Shown here: piece by piece, positions 15,326-25,421 of the stretch
How the letters are laid out: each line of letters starts with the position of its first letter
Numbering within the stretch: the first letter of the stretch is position 1
DNA from: Acholeplasmataceae bacterium
GTDB lineage: Bacteria > Bacillota_I > Bacilli_A > Acholeplasmatales > Acholeplasmataceae
Assembly: GCA_021108415.1 (NCBI GenBank)
Contig: JAIOQX010000003.1
Location: forward strand, 62,001 to 126,000
Length of the DNA stretch: 64,000 nt
Direction: 5' to 3'
Notes under the pieces: model-generated
The model's input: the letters and a program-made list of their open reading frames with translations, nothing else
Told to the model about the DNA's origin: nothing
Database searches by the model: none
Translations under genes and position numbers: made by a program

Positions 15326-16756
15326 ATGAATCAAAATAAATTAGTAGAAAATGTAACTTCACGAGATGAAGACTTTGCACAATGGTATACAGATTTATGC
15401 TTAAAAGCTGAATTAATGGACTATTCTGATGTAAAAGGCTTTATTATATATAGACCATATGGCTATGCGATATGGGAAGGTATTCAAAAATATTTGGATC
15501 AAAGATTTAAAGACACAGGACATGAAAATGTTTATATGCCCTTAGTGATTCCTGAGTCTTTATTCCAAAAAGAAAAAGATCATGTAGAAGGGTTTGCACC
15601 TGAAACTGCTATGATCACAACAACTGGTGTTGAAGAGTTAAGTGAAAGATTAATCATTAGACCAACTTCTGAGACACTATTTTGCACACATTACCAAAAA
15701 ATCATCAATTCTTATAGAGATCTTCCTAAAAAATATAATCAATGGTGTTCAGTTGTTAGATGGGAAAAAACAACCCGTCCATTTTTACGTGGAAAAGAGT
15801 TCTTATGGCAAGAAGGTCATACGGTTCATCAAAGCGAAGAAGAGGCTAGAAAAGAAACACTTGATATGCTTGATATCTATACCGATTTAGGAAAAGATCT
15901 TTTAGCTATACCATTTGTTACTGGTAAAAAAACAGAAAAAGAAAAATTTGCTGGTGCTATAGAAACATATTCTATTGAAGCACTTATGCATGACGGACAA
16001 GCACTTCAATCAGGAACATCACATTACTTTGGTCAAGAGTTTTCTAAAGCATTTGATATTAAATTTCAAGATGAAAGAAATAAATTTCAATATGTATATC
16101 AAACATCTTGGGGAGTATCTACCAGATTAATTGGAGCGGTGATTATGGTTCATGGAGATAATGAAGGATTAGTTTTACCTCCATATATTGCGCCAACTCA
16201 AGTCATCTTAATTCCTATTCAAGGGAAAAAAGAAATTGTAAAAGAAAAAACTCAAGTTTTGTATGATAGTTTGAAAAAACTAGGGTATAGAGTCTCTATT
16301 GATGATTCAAATAAATCTCCAGGATGGAAATTTAGTGAATATGAGATGAAAGGTGTTCCAGTTCGTATAGAAATAGGACCACGTGATCTAGAAAAAAATG
16401 AAGTTGTCGTAGTCACTAGACATAATAGAGAAAAGACAGCTTATCAAGTCGAAGATGTTGCATCAAACATGAAAGATATCTTAAAAGATATGCATGATAA
16501 GATGTATCAAAATGCACTCGATCATGTTACACAAAACACATATGAAGCATCTACTTATGATGAGTTTAAAGAACTGATTAAAAAAGGTGGATATGTTGCG
16601 ATGAGTATATCTGGAGAAGAAGCTGAACTGATCATTAAAGCAGATACAACAGCAACTGCAAGAGTTATTCCATTTGAACAAAAACTAATCACAAAAAAAT
16701 GTCCAGTTACAGGTAATGATGCAACACAGACCATATGGTTTGCTAGAGCATATTAA
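15326..16756 (+). CDS. proS: Prolyl-tRNA synthetase, archaeal/eukaryote-like type
   Basis: A 476-residue class II aminoacyl-tRNA synthetase charging tRNA-Pro. It has no editing insertion between motifs 2 and 3, unlike the ~560-570-residue bacterial type. Visible features are RPYGYAIWEGIQ (~41-52), motif 2 with VRWEKTTRPFLRGKEFLWQEGHT (~150-172), and the anticodon-binding domain with KSPGWKFSEYEMKGVPVRIEIGPRD (~330-354). The C-terminal end CPVTGNDATQTIWFARAY is typical of the archaeal type, with the usual zinc cysteines reduced to one here. This type is the norm in mollicutes and some other Firmicutes. The start is ATG 15326 behind GTAGGTGTG. No terminator separates it from the ATPase operon. 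Confidence 0.96.
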   Translation: MNQNKLVENVTSRDEDFAQWYTDLCLKAELMDYSDVKGFIIYRPYGYAIWEGIQKYLDQRFKDTGHENVYMPLVIPESLFQKEKDHVEGFAPETAMITTTGVEELSERLIIRPTSETLFCTHYQKIINSYRDLPKKYNQWCSVVRWEKTTRPFLRGKEFLWQEGHTVHQSEEEARKETLDMLDIYTDLGKDLLAIPFVTGKKTEKEKFAGAIETYSIEALMHDGQALQSGTSHYFGQEFSKAFDIKFQDERNKFQYVYQTSWGVSTRLIGAVIMVHGDNEGLVLPPYIAPTQVILIPIQGKKEIVKEKTQVLYDSLKKLGYRVSIDDSNKSPGWKFSEYEMKGVPVRIEIGPRDLEKNEVVVVTRHNREKTAYQVEDVASNMKDILKDMHDKMYQNALDHVTQNTYEASTYDEFKELIKKGGYVAMSISGEEAELIIKADTTATARVIPFEQKLITKKCPVTGNDATQTIWFARAY

Positions 16757-16768
16757 TTCTAGTATACT
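16740..16768 (+). promoter_or_regulatory. Candidate promoter of the V-type ATPase operon
   Basis: -35-like TTGCTA (16740-16745, in the last codons of proS), 17-bp spacer, -10 TATACT (16763-16768). It is the only promoter-like site between proS and the ATPase genes. Confidence 0.5.
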
Positions 16769-16803
16769 AAAGATAAGATAAATACTTAAAAAGAGGTGAA
16801 ATG

Positions 16804-17118
16804 ATGCAAGGTTCAATTATTAAAAACACGATTCAACTTGATAAAGAAGCAAGAGAAAAAATTGCTGAATTAAAAAAAGAAAAAGAAAATCTAGATAAGA
16901 AAGTAAAAGCAGAATCAATTGAACTTCAAAAATCATATGATCAAGAGAATTTGAAAATAGTCAAAGAAAGAAAAACAGCTTATCAAGATGAAATTAAAGC
17001 CAGACAAGAAAAAGAAAAAAGCACATATGATCAAACGCTAAATAATATTCAAAAACAATATAAAAAAAATAGAGACAAATGGGTTACAGATATATACCAG
17101 GCTTGTGTTAAGTCATAA
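16804..17118 (+). CDS. V/A-type ATPase peripheral stalk subunit G/H (coiled coil)
   Basis: A 104-residue, highly charged protein that is coiled coil nearly throughout (LDKEAREKIAELKKEKENLDKK and onward), ending in KKNRDKWVTDIYQACVKS. This matches the small stalk subunit (NtpF/AhaH type) that pairs with subunit E. The start at ATG 16804 is preferred over ATG 16801 because GAGGTG lies at 16793-16798. It is the first gene of the nine-gene ATPase operon. The identification depends on position and composition, since such coiled coils diverge quickly. Confidence 0.8.
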   Translation: MQGSIIKNTIQLDKEAREKIAELKKEKENLDKKVKAESIELQKSYDQENLKIVKERKTAYQDEIKARQEKEKSTYDQTLNNIQKQYKKNRDKWVTDIYQACVKS

Positions 17119-17134
17119 ATAAGAGGGTGAGAAG

Positions 17135-18172
17135 ATGAGTTCTTGGTCTAATAATGCACTTATATCAAAAGCCAAGTCAATGTATGGAGAGTTTCTAAAA
17201 CCATCTGATTATGAAAAATTAATTAAATATCATAGTGTTCCAGACTTAGTTGGATTTTTAAAGAAACATCCACACTATCAAGATATTTTAAAAGATGTAT
17301 CAGAGACATCTATTCATAGAGGTAATCTAGAAGCATTGATCAAAAAAAATGCTTTTGATAATGTCATTAAACTGATGAAATCAGTATATTCTAAAGACGT
17401 TAAGTATTATGAATTAAATATAGTTAAACAAGAAAATGAGATTATTCTATCAGCAATTAGAACATTTATATCTGATGAAGTAGAAGATAACAAAGGAAAA
17501 ATTCCTTACTTCTTTGACACGCATTCAGAAATAGATATTAAAAAAATCATAAAGGCTGATAGTTTTGAAGCGCTTATTGAAGCACTCAAAAAAACACCAT
17601 ATGAAAAAATCTTATTACCTTTTTATACGCGAAACAATGATAATATTAGATATTTAGACATTGAACATGCACTAGAATCTTATTATTATGATCAAGCATT
17701 TATGCGTATAGAGCAACATTATAAAGGTAAGTTAAAAGCTGATTTAGAATCTATTTTTCAAACGAAAATAGAATTATCTAATATCACAAAGATTTATCGT
17801 TTAAAAAAGTTTTATCAAGCAGATCCAGTAACCATAAAAAGTGTATTGGTAAGAAAGCATTCAAGACTTAAAGAAAAAAGAATTGATGAAATGATTGCTT
17901 TAAAAGATGCGGATCAAATTTTAAGCTATTTAGCAAAATCTGAATATCAAATGTTTAAAAATGATAAAGATTATGTATATATCGAGTATTATGCAGGTCA
18001 AATCAAATATGATTTAGCTAAAAAATTTATGTATTTTTCAACAAAAGTTCCAAAAGTCTATACAGCATTTATAACATTGGCTGAAATAGAAATAGACAAC
18101 ATCACTAATATTATTGAAGGTATCAGATATCAAGTTAGTGAAGTTGAAATGAAACAAATGTTAATTTATTAG
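17135..18172 (+). CDS. ntpC: V/A-type ATPase subunit C (central axle cap)
   Basis: A 345-residue, mainly helical protein matching the V-ATPase C/AC39 (subunit d) family. This funnel-shaped subunit links the rotor ring to the central shaft (D-F). Typical stretches are SNNALISKAKSMYGEFLKPSDYEKLIKYHSVPDLVGFLKKHPHYQ at the N-terminus and LAEIEIDNITNIIEGIRYQVSEVEMKQMLIY at the C-terminus, the conserved end that contacts the ring. The start is ATG 17135 behind AGAGGGTGAGAAG. It is followed at 9 bases by subunit I. Confidence 0.93.
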   Translation: MSSWSNNALISKAKSMYGEFLKPSDYEKLIKYHSVPDLVGFLKKHPHYQDILKDVSETSIHRGNLEALIKKNAFDNVIKLMKSVYSKDVKYYELNIVKQENEIILSAIRTFISDEVEDNKGKIPYFFDTHSEIDIKKIIKADSFEALIEALKKTPYEKILLPFYTRNNDNIRYLDIEHALESYYYDQAFMRIEQHYKGKLKADLESIFQTKIELSNITKIYRLKKFYQADPVTIKSVLVRKHSRLKEKRIDEMIALKDADQILSYLAKSEYQMFKNDKDYVYIEYYAGQIKYDLAKKFMYFSTKVPKVYTAFITLAEIEIDNITNIIEGIRYQVSEVEMKQMLIY

Positions 18173-18181
18173 GAGGAAACA

Positions 18182-20104
18182 ATGGGTATAGCAAAAATAA
18201 AACTTGTAGATATCACTTCTAATACAACAAATTTAGATGCCGTTTTGACAAGGTTCGTTGATTTAAAGGATTTCCATCCTGTATTAGCCAGCGAAATTGT
18301 CGAAAGAGTTCATGGATCCACTTCATTTGTTGCGGATAATCCTTGTCAACCTTTACTTCAAGATTTAGATGAAATCGAGAAGAAATATGAACTTAATCTC
18401 CCAGATATTATCTTAAAAGATTATAACTATGATTTTAATGAAATGTATGATTACATGTCAGAAATCAAAGGAAGATTAAATGATGAAGTCAATCATATTA
18501 AAGAGTTGGAAGATTTTATTAGAAAATATCAAGATGCACTAATCCAAGTTCATAACATCGAGAATTTAGATATTCCATTAGATGATTTATTTGCTTGTGA
18601 ATTTATTTCTATCAGATTTGGTAGATTACCAAATGACAGCGTTGAAAAATTAAGATTTTTTCAATCTAGACCATTTGTTTTTAAATCATTTAATCATGAC
18701 TCAAATAACTCATGGTGTATGTACTATACAACCGATGAATACAAGAGAGAAGTAGATAATATCTTTTCTTCATTATTCTTTGAGCGTATTCACATTCCTG
18801 ATTTTGTTCATGGAAAACCAAAAGAAGCAATCAGAGCTTTAGAAGAAGAAATTAAGCAAGCACAAAAAATGATTGATCAATATAAATCAGATATGTATGA
18901 AATATCGTGTGGTTGTAGTAGTCGCCTTGCTTGTATAAAAGGTGAGTTGTTATTTCTTAACCGAAGTTTCGAAGCTAAAAAGTATGTAGTTGGTCTTGGC
19001 GATAAATTTACCATATCAGGCTTTATTGAAGAACATAACGTCAATAGAGTAGAAGCTGCTTTTGCAGATATTAAAGATGATATCGATATTGAAATTCAAG
19101 ATGCTGACAGCGATAAAAGAATTACACCACCTACAAAATTGAAAAATGGTTGGTTTTCTAAGCCGTTTGGAATGTTTGTAGAAATGTATGGGCTTCCTGG
19201 ATATAAGGATATAGATCCAACACCATTTGTGGCAATCACGTATTCTTTATTGTTTGGAATGATGTTTGGTGATTTAGGTCAAGGGTTAGTCTTAGCACTC
19301 ATCGGCTGGTTCTTTTATAAATATAAAGGGATGAAGTTAGGGGCTATTGGAATAAGAATTGGACTGTCATCAGCGTTGTTTGGATTGCTTTATGGATCGG
19401 TCTTTGGAAATGAGGAGTTGTTAAATCCACTCTATCATGCCTTAGGTTTTGATCATAAACCCATCCATGTCATGGATTCTGAGTTTACGATGACTTTATT
19501 GATTGCAGCAATTGCAATAGGAGCATTGCTCATTGTCATTGCGATGATCTTAAACATTATAACACTCATTAAAAAGAAACATTACGCAGAGCTTATCGCA
19601 TCTCATAATGGGATTGCAGGACTTATATTATATGGATTTATTTTAGTAGGTGTTGCATTACAGTTCGGTTTACAAATAGCAGTGTTTAATACGATAACGC
19701 TTCTATTGTTTATTGGAATTCCAATGGTTTTGATTTTCTTTAAAGAACCACTCGAAAGAAAATTTGCAGGACACAAACTATTTCCTGCAGGATTTGGAGG
19801 ATTCTTTATTGAAGGATTCTTTGAATTATTTGAAATTGTATTATCATATTTAACCAATACTATGAGTTTCTTACGTGTGGGTGGATTTATATTATCACAT
19901 GCAGGTATGATGCTAGTTGTAACAAGTTTAATGTCTATGGTCGGTGGATCTGGCAGTATCTTAGTTGCAATCTTTGGAAATATGTTTGTTATGGGCCTAG
20001 AAGGCATGATCGTTGGAATTCAAGTCTTAAGATTAGAATTTTATGAAATGTTTTCACGTTATTACGAAGGAAACGGCGTAGCGTTTAACGCTTTAAATTT
20101 ATAA
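18182..20104 (+). CDS. ntpI: V/A-type ATPase membrane subunit I (a subunit)
   Basis: A 640-residue protein with a soluble, coiled-coil N-terminal half (~1-330, the stator arm that binds the peripheral stalk) and a C-terminal membrane half with about seven or eight helices. Conserved blocks include TPFVAITYSLLFGMMFGDLGQGLVL (~347-371) and FLRVGGFILSHAGMMLVVTSLM (~563-584), the latter carrying the arginine of the ion path. It forms the half-channels for H+ or Na+ next to the K ring. It starts at ATG 18182 behind AGGAGGAAACA. The size and layout are normal. Confidence 0.95.
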   Translation: MGIAKIKLVDITSNTTNLDAVLTRFVDLKDFHPVLASEIVERVHGSTSFVADNPCQPLLQDLDEIEKKYELNLPDIILKDYNYDFNEMYDYMSEIKGRLNDEVNHIKELEDFIRKYQDALIQVHNIENLDIPLDDLFACEFISIRFGRLPNDSVEKLRFFQSRPFVFKSFNHDSNNSWCMYYTTDEYKREVDNIFSSLFFERIHIPDFVHGKPKEAIRALEEEIKQAQKMIDQYKSDMYEISCGCSSRLACIKGELLFLNRSFEAKKYVVGLGDKFTISGFIEEHNVNRVEAAFADIKDDIDIEIQDADSDKRITPPTKLKNGWFSKPFGMFVEMYGLPGYKDIDPTPFVAITYSLLFGMMFGDLGQGLVLALIGWFFYKYKGMKLGAIGIRIGLSSALFGLLYGSVFGNEELLNPLYHALGFDHKPIHVMDSEFTMTLLIAAIAIGALLIVIAMILNIITLIKKKHYAELIASHNGIAGLILYGFILVGVALQFGLQIAVFNTITLLLFIGIPMVLIFFKEPLERKFAGHKLFPAGFGGFFIEGFFELFEIVLSYLTNTMSFLRVGGFILSHAGMMLVVTSLMSMVGGSGSILVAIFGNMFVMGLEGMIVGIQVLRLEFYEMFSRYYEGNGVAFNALNL

Positions 20105-20122
20105 ATCAGGAGGAATATGAAG

Positions 20123-20572
20123 ATGTATTTAAGTTTAGTAGAAATTTTATTACCATTATTATTAATTGTATTAATCACATTGCCTTTAATTAAAGTATTT
20201 AGAGGTAAAGTATCAGTGAAATCAGCAAAAAGAAGATTAGTTACACATATCACGGGATTTTTTACAGTGATCGTAGGTGTACTTGTTTTACAAATGTTTA
20301 TTAGCCCGCAAATATATGCAGCAGAAGGTGATCCAGTTTCAATTGTTGGCACATTAGCTCAAGGGCTTGGATTTTTAAGCGCTGCCCTAGCTACAGGCAT
20401 GTCAGCGCTTGGCGCAGGTGTTGCGGTTGCAGCAGCAGCTCCAGCAGCTATTGGTGCATTTTCTGAAAATGAAAAAAACTTTGGTAAATCATTAATCTTT
20501 GTTGCACTTGGTGAAGGTGTTGCAATCTATGGTTTATTAATATCAATTTTAATTATCAATAGTTTAGGTTAA
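20123..20572 (+). CDS. ntpK: V/A-type ATPase rotor ring subunit K (c subunit)
   Basis: A 149-residue ring subunit. The C-terminal ~75 residues form one c-type hairpin: AALATGMSALGAGVAVAAAA, a polar loop GAFSENEKNFG, and FVALGEGVAIYGLLISILI with the ion-binding Glu (about residue 131). The N-terminal ~65 residues add a helix, a basic loop (KVFRGKVSVKSAKRR) and a second helix ending near YAAEG; this extended, single-hairpin form is known from clostridial-type operons. The coupling ion cannot be decided. Start ATG 20123 is preferred over ATG 20117 because AGGAGG (20108-20113) is 9 bases away instead of 3. Confidence 0.92.
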   Translation: MYLSLVEILLPLLLIVLITLPLIKVFRGKVSVKSAKRRLVTHITGFFTVIVGVLVLQMFISPQIYAAEGDPVSIVGTLAQGLGFLSAALATGMSALGAGVAVAAAAPAAIGAFSENEKNFGKSLIFVALGEGVAIYGLLISILIINSLG

Positions 20573-20589
20573 TCGGAAGAAGGATTTTT

Positions 20590-20898
20590 ATGAAATTTTT
20601 CTTAATTAGTGACAATGTAGATAGTCTTGTAGGTATGAGATTAGTAGGCATTGATGGCAAGATTGTGCATGAGCGAAAAGAATTTTTGCGTGCGCTAGAG
20701 GATGCTTTAGAAGACCCTTCTATTGCAGTTATTTTAGTGACGACAAAACTTGTTAGCTTAGCACCAGCAGTTATCTCTGAACTAAAACTAACTCAACCAA
20801 GACAACTCATTGTCGAAATACCAGACAGACATGGTGGTACAAATATCGGTGAAGAAATTGACAGATACATAAGTGAAGCCATTGGCGTCAAGCTGTGA
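20590..20898 (+). CDS. V/A-type ATPase central shaft subunit F
   Basis: A 102-residue alpha/beta protein of the V-ATPase F (NtpG) family, which binds subunit D in the rotating shaft. The pattern is FLISDNVDSLVGMRLVGIDGKIVHER, a central strand AVILVTTKLVSL, and the conserved VEIPDRHG near the C-terminus (~76-84). The start is ATG 20590 behind GGAAGAAGGAT. Its end lies 10 bases before the start of subunit E. Confidence 0.92.
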   Translation: MKFFLISDNVDSLVGMRLVGIDGKIVHERKEFLRALEDALEDPSIAVILVTTKLVSLAPAVISELKLTQPRQLIVEIPDRHGGTNIGEEIDRYISEAIGVKL

Positions 20899-20908
20899 GG
20901 TGAAGATA

Positions 20909-21514
20909 ATGGCATATTATAATGAAGACCAGCTCTATCGTTACTTTGATAAAGCGATAAATAATGAAGCAAACAAAAAAATGAGTGCGCTTAGAAAAGA
21001 AATAGATTATTTATACGCAAAAGAAATGAAAAAAATCAAAGATAACTTAATGGTAAAAAAGAATTTACAACTCAATAAAGAACTAAGAGAATTACAAATC
21101 GAATACCAAGATCAGATTAATAAAATCGGTGTTGGGTTTGACGAAAAACTTATTAAAGAAAGAACATTTATGATTAATATGGTTTTTCAAAGTGTACTCT
21201 TAGAATTAGGTGACTTTATACAAACAACAAATTATGATGATTTAATGGAGAAAAAAATCTCTGAAATCAGTAAATTTGTTAAACAAAAAAAGGTCGTTTT
21301 TAACATTTCTGAAATTGATCAACGAATCACTAAAGTGATAGAAAAAACAATGAAAACACCATATGAAATTAAAGTGTCCTATGATATACGCATTGGTGGA
21401 TTTATCGTTGAGATTCCATCAGATAAAGTTGAAATTGATGAAACGCTAGATTCAAAACTAAAAGAAAGAAAAGAATGGTTTTTCAAAAATTCAAAACTAT
21501 TCATTAGAACTTAA
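20909..21514 (+). CDS. ntpE: V/A-type ATPase peripheral stalk subunit E
   Basis: A 201-residue protein with a long N-terminal helix rich in Lys/Glu (~1-90, coiled coil with the G/H subunit) and a compact alpha/beta C-terminal domain with IRIGGFIVEIPSDKVEIDETLDSKLKERK. This is the E-type stalk subunit that holds the A3B3 head. The start is ATG 20909 behind GAGGTGAAGATA; an upstream in-frame ATG at 20873 lies inside the F gene and lacks a ribosome site. Divergent but clear from order and C-terminal pattern. Confidence 0.88.
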   Translation: MAYYNEDQLYRYFDKAINNEANKKMSALRKEIDYLYAKEMKKIKDNLMVKKNLQLNKELRELQIEYQDQINKIGVGFDEKLIKERTFMINMVFQSVLLELGDFIQTTNYDDLMEKKISEISKFVKQKKVVFNISEIDQRITKVIEKTMKTPYEIKVSYDIRIGGFIVEIPSDKVEIDETLDSKLKERKEWFFKNSKLFIRT

Positions 21515-21525
21515 GGGAGGTAACC

Positions 21526-23277
21526 ATGACTAAAAATCAAATTTATTCGATTAACGGTCCTGTTGTTACCGTTAAAAATGCTGTAGACTTTCATATGCTA
21601 GAAATGGTATATGTAGGTAAGCAAAAACTACTTGGTGAAGTCATATCAATTAGTAAAGACAAAACGACCATACAAGTTTATGAAGTAACGACTGGTATTT
21701 TATTAGGCGAGCCTGTATATCCTACAGGAGAGCCAATATCAGCTCTTTTAGGTCCAGGATTATTAACCAATATTTTTGACGGGATTGAACGTCCATTAAA
21801 AGAGATTGCGGATAATCATGGTATATATATTCCAACCGGAAGTGATGTTGAATCACTTGATAGAAATAGAAAATGGGATGTAGAAATTAAAGTTAAAAAA
21901 GATGATATGCTTAAATTTGGTCAAATTTATGCGACCATTCAAGAAACAGATATGATCGAACATCGACTTATGGTACCTAAAGGTTTTAATGGTCGAGTCA
22001 TTGATGTTAAAAAAAGCGGATCGTATAAAATTTTTGATACCATTGTTAAAACAGAAGATATTCATGGAAATGTTTATGAGTTAAATCTTACACAAAAATG
22101 GCCAATTAAAACACCAAGACCAGTATCTAAAAGGTTAGCAATATCAAAACCATTAATTAGTGGTCAAAGAGTTATTGATACACTTTTTCCAATTGCAAAA
22201 GGTGGTACAGCAGCTGTACCGGGTGGATTTGGAACTGGAAAAACGATGATGCAACATCAATTTGCAAAATGGTGTGACGCTGATATTATTGTTTATGTTG
22301 GTTGTGGTGAACGTGGTAATGAAATGACTCAAGTTCTTGAAGAATTCTCAGAGCTAATTGATCCTAGAACAGGTAAACTATTATTAGATAGAACAGTATT
22401 GATTGCCAATACTTCAAATATGCCAGTTGCAGCTAGAGAAGCTAGTATTTATACAGGTGTAACGATAGCTGAATATTATAGAGACATGGGATATCACGTT
22501 GCAGTTATGGCTGATTCAACATCAAGATGGGCTGAAGCACTTCGTGAGATTAGTGGACGATTAGAAGAGATGCCTGCTGAAGAAGGATTCCCTGCATATC
22601 TTCCATCTCGTATTTCTCAATTCTATGAGAGAGCTGGTTATATGGAAACATTAAGCAAATCAGAAGGATCAGTTACGATAATTGGAGCAGTTTCACCACA
22701 AGGTGCAGATTTTTCAGAGCCTGTTACACAAAACACAAAACGCTTTGTAAGAAGTTTTTGGGCACTTGATAAGCAATTAGCTTATGCAAGACATTATGCA
22801 GCTATAAACTGGAATACAAGCTACTCTGAGTATGTCCTAGACTTAACCAAATGGTATGATCAAAATGTTGGACTCTCATTTTTAACAAACAGAAGAGAAA
22901 TCATGGCTTTATTAGCCGAAGAAAACAAATTGTTAGAAATCGCAAAATTAATTGGAGCCGACATCTTGCCAGATGATCAAAAACTAGTGATAGAAATCGG
23001 TAAAGTCATTCGTTATGGATTCTTACAGCAAAATGCTTTTCATAAAGATGATACATATGTTCCATTAGAAAAACAAAATTTAATGATGAATGTAATTTTA
23101 TACCTTTATGAAAAAGCTAAACACTTTATCGAAGAAGGTAAATCATTAAATCTTTTATTAGAGACATCTATATTTGATCAAGTAATTAAAATGAAATATG
23201 ATGTTGCGAATGATAATCTTGATGCATTTGATCAATACTATAAATCGATTGATCGTATTATGAAACGAATAAAATAA
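21526..23277 (+). CDS. ntpA: V/A-type ATPase catalytic subunit A
   Basis: A 583-residue catalytic subunit that hydrolyses or makes ATP in the A3B3 head. The P-loop is GGFGTGKT (233-240) in the context [20 protein letters not shown]; further marks are [12 protein letters not shown] (~257-268, catalytic Glu), [33 protein letters not shown] (~327-359) and the non-homologous region typical of A subunits (~110-190). The start is ATG 21526 behind GGGAGGTAACC. Length and motifs are standard. The active site looks complete. Confidence 0.97.
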   Translation: MTKNQIYSINGPVVTVKNAVDFHMLEMVYVGKQKLLGEVISISKDKTTIQVYEVTTGILLGEPVYPTGEPISALLGPGLLTNIFDGIERPLKEIADNHGIYIPTGSDVESLDRNRKWDVEIKVKKDDMLKFGQIYATIQETDMIEHRLMVPKGFNGRVIDVKKSGSYKIFDTIVKTEDIHGNVYELNLTQKWPIKTPRPVSKRLAISKPLISGQRVIDTLFPIAKGGTAAVPGGFGTGKTMMQHQFAKWCDADIIVYVGCGERGNEMTQVLEEFSELIDPRTGKLLLDRTVLIANTSNMPVAAREASIYTGVTIAEYYRDMGYHVAVMADSTSRWAEALREISGRLEEMPAEEGFPAYLPSRISQFYERAGYMETLSKSEGSVTIIGAVSPQGADFSEPVTQNTKRFVRSFWALDKQLAYARHYAAINWNTSYSEYVLDLTKWYDQNVGLSFLTNRREIMALLAEENKLLEIAKLIGADILPDDQKLVIEIGKVIRYGFLQQNAFHKDDTYVPLEKQNLMMNVILYLYEKAKHFIEEGKSLNLLLETSIFDQVIKMKYDVANDNLDAFDQYYKSIDRIMKRIK

Positions 23278-23288
23278 GGAGGGATATA

Positions 23289-24737
23289 ATGAATCTCCAA
23301 TATATAGGATTAGATGAGATTAAGGGTCCCTTAATTTTCTTGGATGATGTTGAAGGCGTTGGTTTTGAAGAAATGGTCGAAATCAAAATTGCTAATCAAC
23401 CATCTAGATTTGGACGTGTCGTTCAAATTGAAGGTAAGAAAGTTGCTATTCAAGTATTTGAAGGCACACAAGATATCTCATTAACAAACACAAAAACTAA
23501 ATTTTCTGGCCATCCAGTTGAAATGTCACTTTCAAAAGAAATTTTGGGAAGAACTTTTAATGGTTCAGGCAGACCTATTGATGGATTAGGAGAAGTTTAT
23601 ATTGATGAAACTAGAAATATAAATGGTCATCCTTTAAACCCTGTAGCAAGAATTTATCCAAGAAACTTTATTCAAACAGGTGTTTCATCTATTGATGCAT
23701 TAACAACACTTATCCGTGGACAAAAACTACCTATCTTTTCAGGATCAGGTATGCCACATAATGAACTAGCAGTTCAAATTGTTAAACAAGCAAAATTAGC
23801 TGAAGAACAAGGCGATAATTTTTGTATTGTGTTTGCAGCAATGGGTGTTAAAAATGATGTTGCAGATTACTTTAGACGTCAATTTGAAGAGGCTGGTGTC
23901 ATGCATAAAGTTGTTATGTTTTTAAATTTATCTAATGAGCCAATTATTGAAAGAACCTTAACACCTAGATTTGCATTAACAGCAGCTGAATATTTAGCAT
24001 ATAAACATGATATGCACGTGTTAACAATCTTAACGGATGTAACTTCATATTGTGAAGCATTAAGAGAGTTTTCTAGTTCTAAAGGTGAAATTCCAGGACG
24101 TAAAGGTTATCCTGGATATCTTTATTCAGATCTTGCATCTTTATATGAAAGAGCAGGAATTGTTAAAGGAGCTAAAGGTTCTGTGACACAAATTCCAATT
24201 TTAACAATGCCTAATGATGATATTACGCATCCAGTACCAGATTTAACTGGATATATTACTGAAGGTCAAATTGTTTTAAGTAGAGAATTAAATCAAGTAG
24301 GCGTATATCCACCAGTAGGAGTTCTACCTTCTTTATCGAGATTAATGAAAGATGGTATTGGTGATGGCTATACTAGAGATGATCATTCATCTGTTAGTAA
24401 TCAACTCTTTGCATCTTATGCGCAAGTTCAAGACGCAAGAAGTCTTGCATCAGTTATTGGTGAAGATGAGTTAAGTCCTGTAGATAGAAAGTATATTGAA
24501 TTTGGCAAGCTATTTGAAAAACATTTTTTAAATCAAGGTTTTGAAACCAATAGAGATATTCTTGATACACTTGATTTGGGCTGGGATTTATTATCTGTTC
24601 TACCAAAAGATGAGCTACATCGTGTAGATGAAAAAATGATAGACAAATTCTATCATCATGAAAAAGCTGTTGAACGATTTAATATTATTTCTAAACCAAT
24701 TATTGGCGAGTTAAAGGGAGATGAGCGGTATGAATGA
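23289..24737 (+). CDS. ntpB: V/A-type ATPase regulatory subunit B
   Basis: A 482-residue, non-catalytic partner of subunit A. It lacks a P-loop: the equivalent place reads [17 protein letters not shown] (~150-166), as expected for B. Other marks are [18 protein letters not shown] (~133-150), [27 protein letters not shown] (~212-238), [34 protein letters not shown] (~251-284) and the C-terminal helical domain. The start is ATG 23289 behind AGGAGGGATATA. It overlaps subunit D by 8 bases. Confidence 0.97.
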   Translation: MNLQYIGLDEIKGPLIFLDDVEGVGFEEMVEIKIANQPSRFGRVVQIEGKKVAIQVFEGTQDISLTNTKTKFSGHPVEMSLSKEILGRTFNGSGRPIDGLGEVYIDETRNINGHPLNPVARIYPRNFIQTGVSSIDALTTLIRGQKLPIFSGSGMPHNELAVQIVKQAKLAEEQGDNFCIVFAAMGVKNDVADYFRRQFEEAGVMHKVVMFLNLSNEPIIERTLTPRFALTAAEYLAYKHDMHVLTILTDVTSYCEALREFSSSKGEIPGRKGYPGYLYSDLASLYERAGIVKGAKGSVTQIPILTMPNDDITHPVPDLTGYITEGQIVLSRELNQVGVYPPVGVLPSLSRLMKDGIGDGYTRDDHSSVSNQLFASYAQVQDARSLASVIGEDELSPVDRKYIEFGKLFEKHFLNQGFETNRDILDTLDLGWDLLSVLPKDELHRVDEKMIDKFYHHEKAVERFNIISKPIIGELKGDERYE

Positions 24738-25359
24738 TCAAGTTTTTCCTACCAAAGGGAATTTGATGACACTGCAAAAATCTAATGAACTAGCAAAAAA
24801 AGGTTATGAACTTATGGATCGGAAAAGAAATATTTTGATTCGTGAGATGATGAGCTTACTTGATGATGTAAAACAACTGAGAAATGAAATATCAGATACA
24901 TTTTCAAAAGCTTATAGAGCACTCCAAGAAGCAAATATTACACTAGGTATTGTATCTGACATCGCAAAATCTATTCCAATTGATTCAGGATTAAGTGTCA
25001 CTTATCGTTCTGTTATGGGTGTTGAAATACCAAAAGTAACACATGAATATACACCTGTTAAAGTCACTTATGGCATTGGGTCAACCAATACAAAGTTTGA
25101 CTATGCATATAAGATGTTTCAAAAAGTAAGAGATTTAACGATTAAACTTTCTGAAATCGATAATGCTGCTTATAGACTTGCAAATGCAATCCGCAAAGCA
25201 CAAAAACGCGCAAATGCATTAGAAAATGTAGTTATACCTAGATTTAAGGCAAATATAAAATATATTACTGAAGTCTTAGAAGAAAAAGAACGAGAAGCTT
25301 TTACTAGACAAAAAGTAATTAAAAATCAACAAGATAAGAAAAAATTATTAAATCAATAG
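24730..25359 (+). CDS. ntpD: V/A-type ATPase central shaft subunit D
   Basis: A 209-residue, mostly helical protein: N-terminal [37 protein letters not shown] and C-terminal [33 protein letters not shown] are the two long antiparallel helices of the rotating shaft. The start ATG 24730 is preferred over 24721, because GGGAG (24716-24720) directly abuts the latter and family members begin a few residues before PTK. It overlaps subunit B by 8 bases (ATGAATGA). It is the last gene of the operon; a strong terminator includes its stop. Confidence 0.94.
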   Translation: MNDQVFPTKGNLMTLQKSNELAKKGYELMDRKRNILIREMMSLLDDVKQLRNEISDTFSKAYRALQEANITLGIVSDIAKSIPIDSGLSVTYRSVMGVEIPKVTHEYTPVKVTYGIGSTNTKFDYAYKMFQKVRDLTIKLSEIDNAAYRLANAIRKAQKRANALENVVIPRFKANIKYITEVLEEKEREAFTRQKVIKNQQDKKKLLNQ

Positions 25360-25387
25360 ATTGCATCTAGATGCAGTCTATTTTTTT
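25355..25387 (+). terminator. Terminator of the V-type ATPase operon, overlapping the stop codon
   Basis: AATAGATTGCATC (25355-25367) pairs with GATGCAGTCTATT (25370-25382), one T-G wobble, followed by T through 25387. The TAG stop (25357-25359) lies in the 5' arm. Confidence 0.93.
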
Positions 25388-25399
25388 CAAGTGTAAAAA

Positions 25400-25421
25400 A
25401 AAACAAATAGATAACTATTTG
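25400..25421 (-). terminator. Intrinsic terminator of yidD, overlapping its stop codon
   Basis: On the minus strand CAAATAG, loop TTAT, CTATTTG (plus 25404-25421), followed by a run of T (plus-strand A run). The yidD stop (25415-25417) is in the stem. Confidence 0.85.

Noticed and set aside
19603-20007. A 134-codon open frame on the minus strand opposite ATPase subunit I
   Set aside because: It is composed of the antisense of conserved membrane helices and has no ribosome site or recognisable domain.
20123-20572. Extra N-terminal helices in ATPase subunit K as a novel fusion
   Set aside because: Similar extended single-hairpin K subunits are known in clostridial-type V/A-ATPase operons, so it is a known variant.
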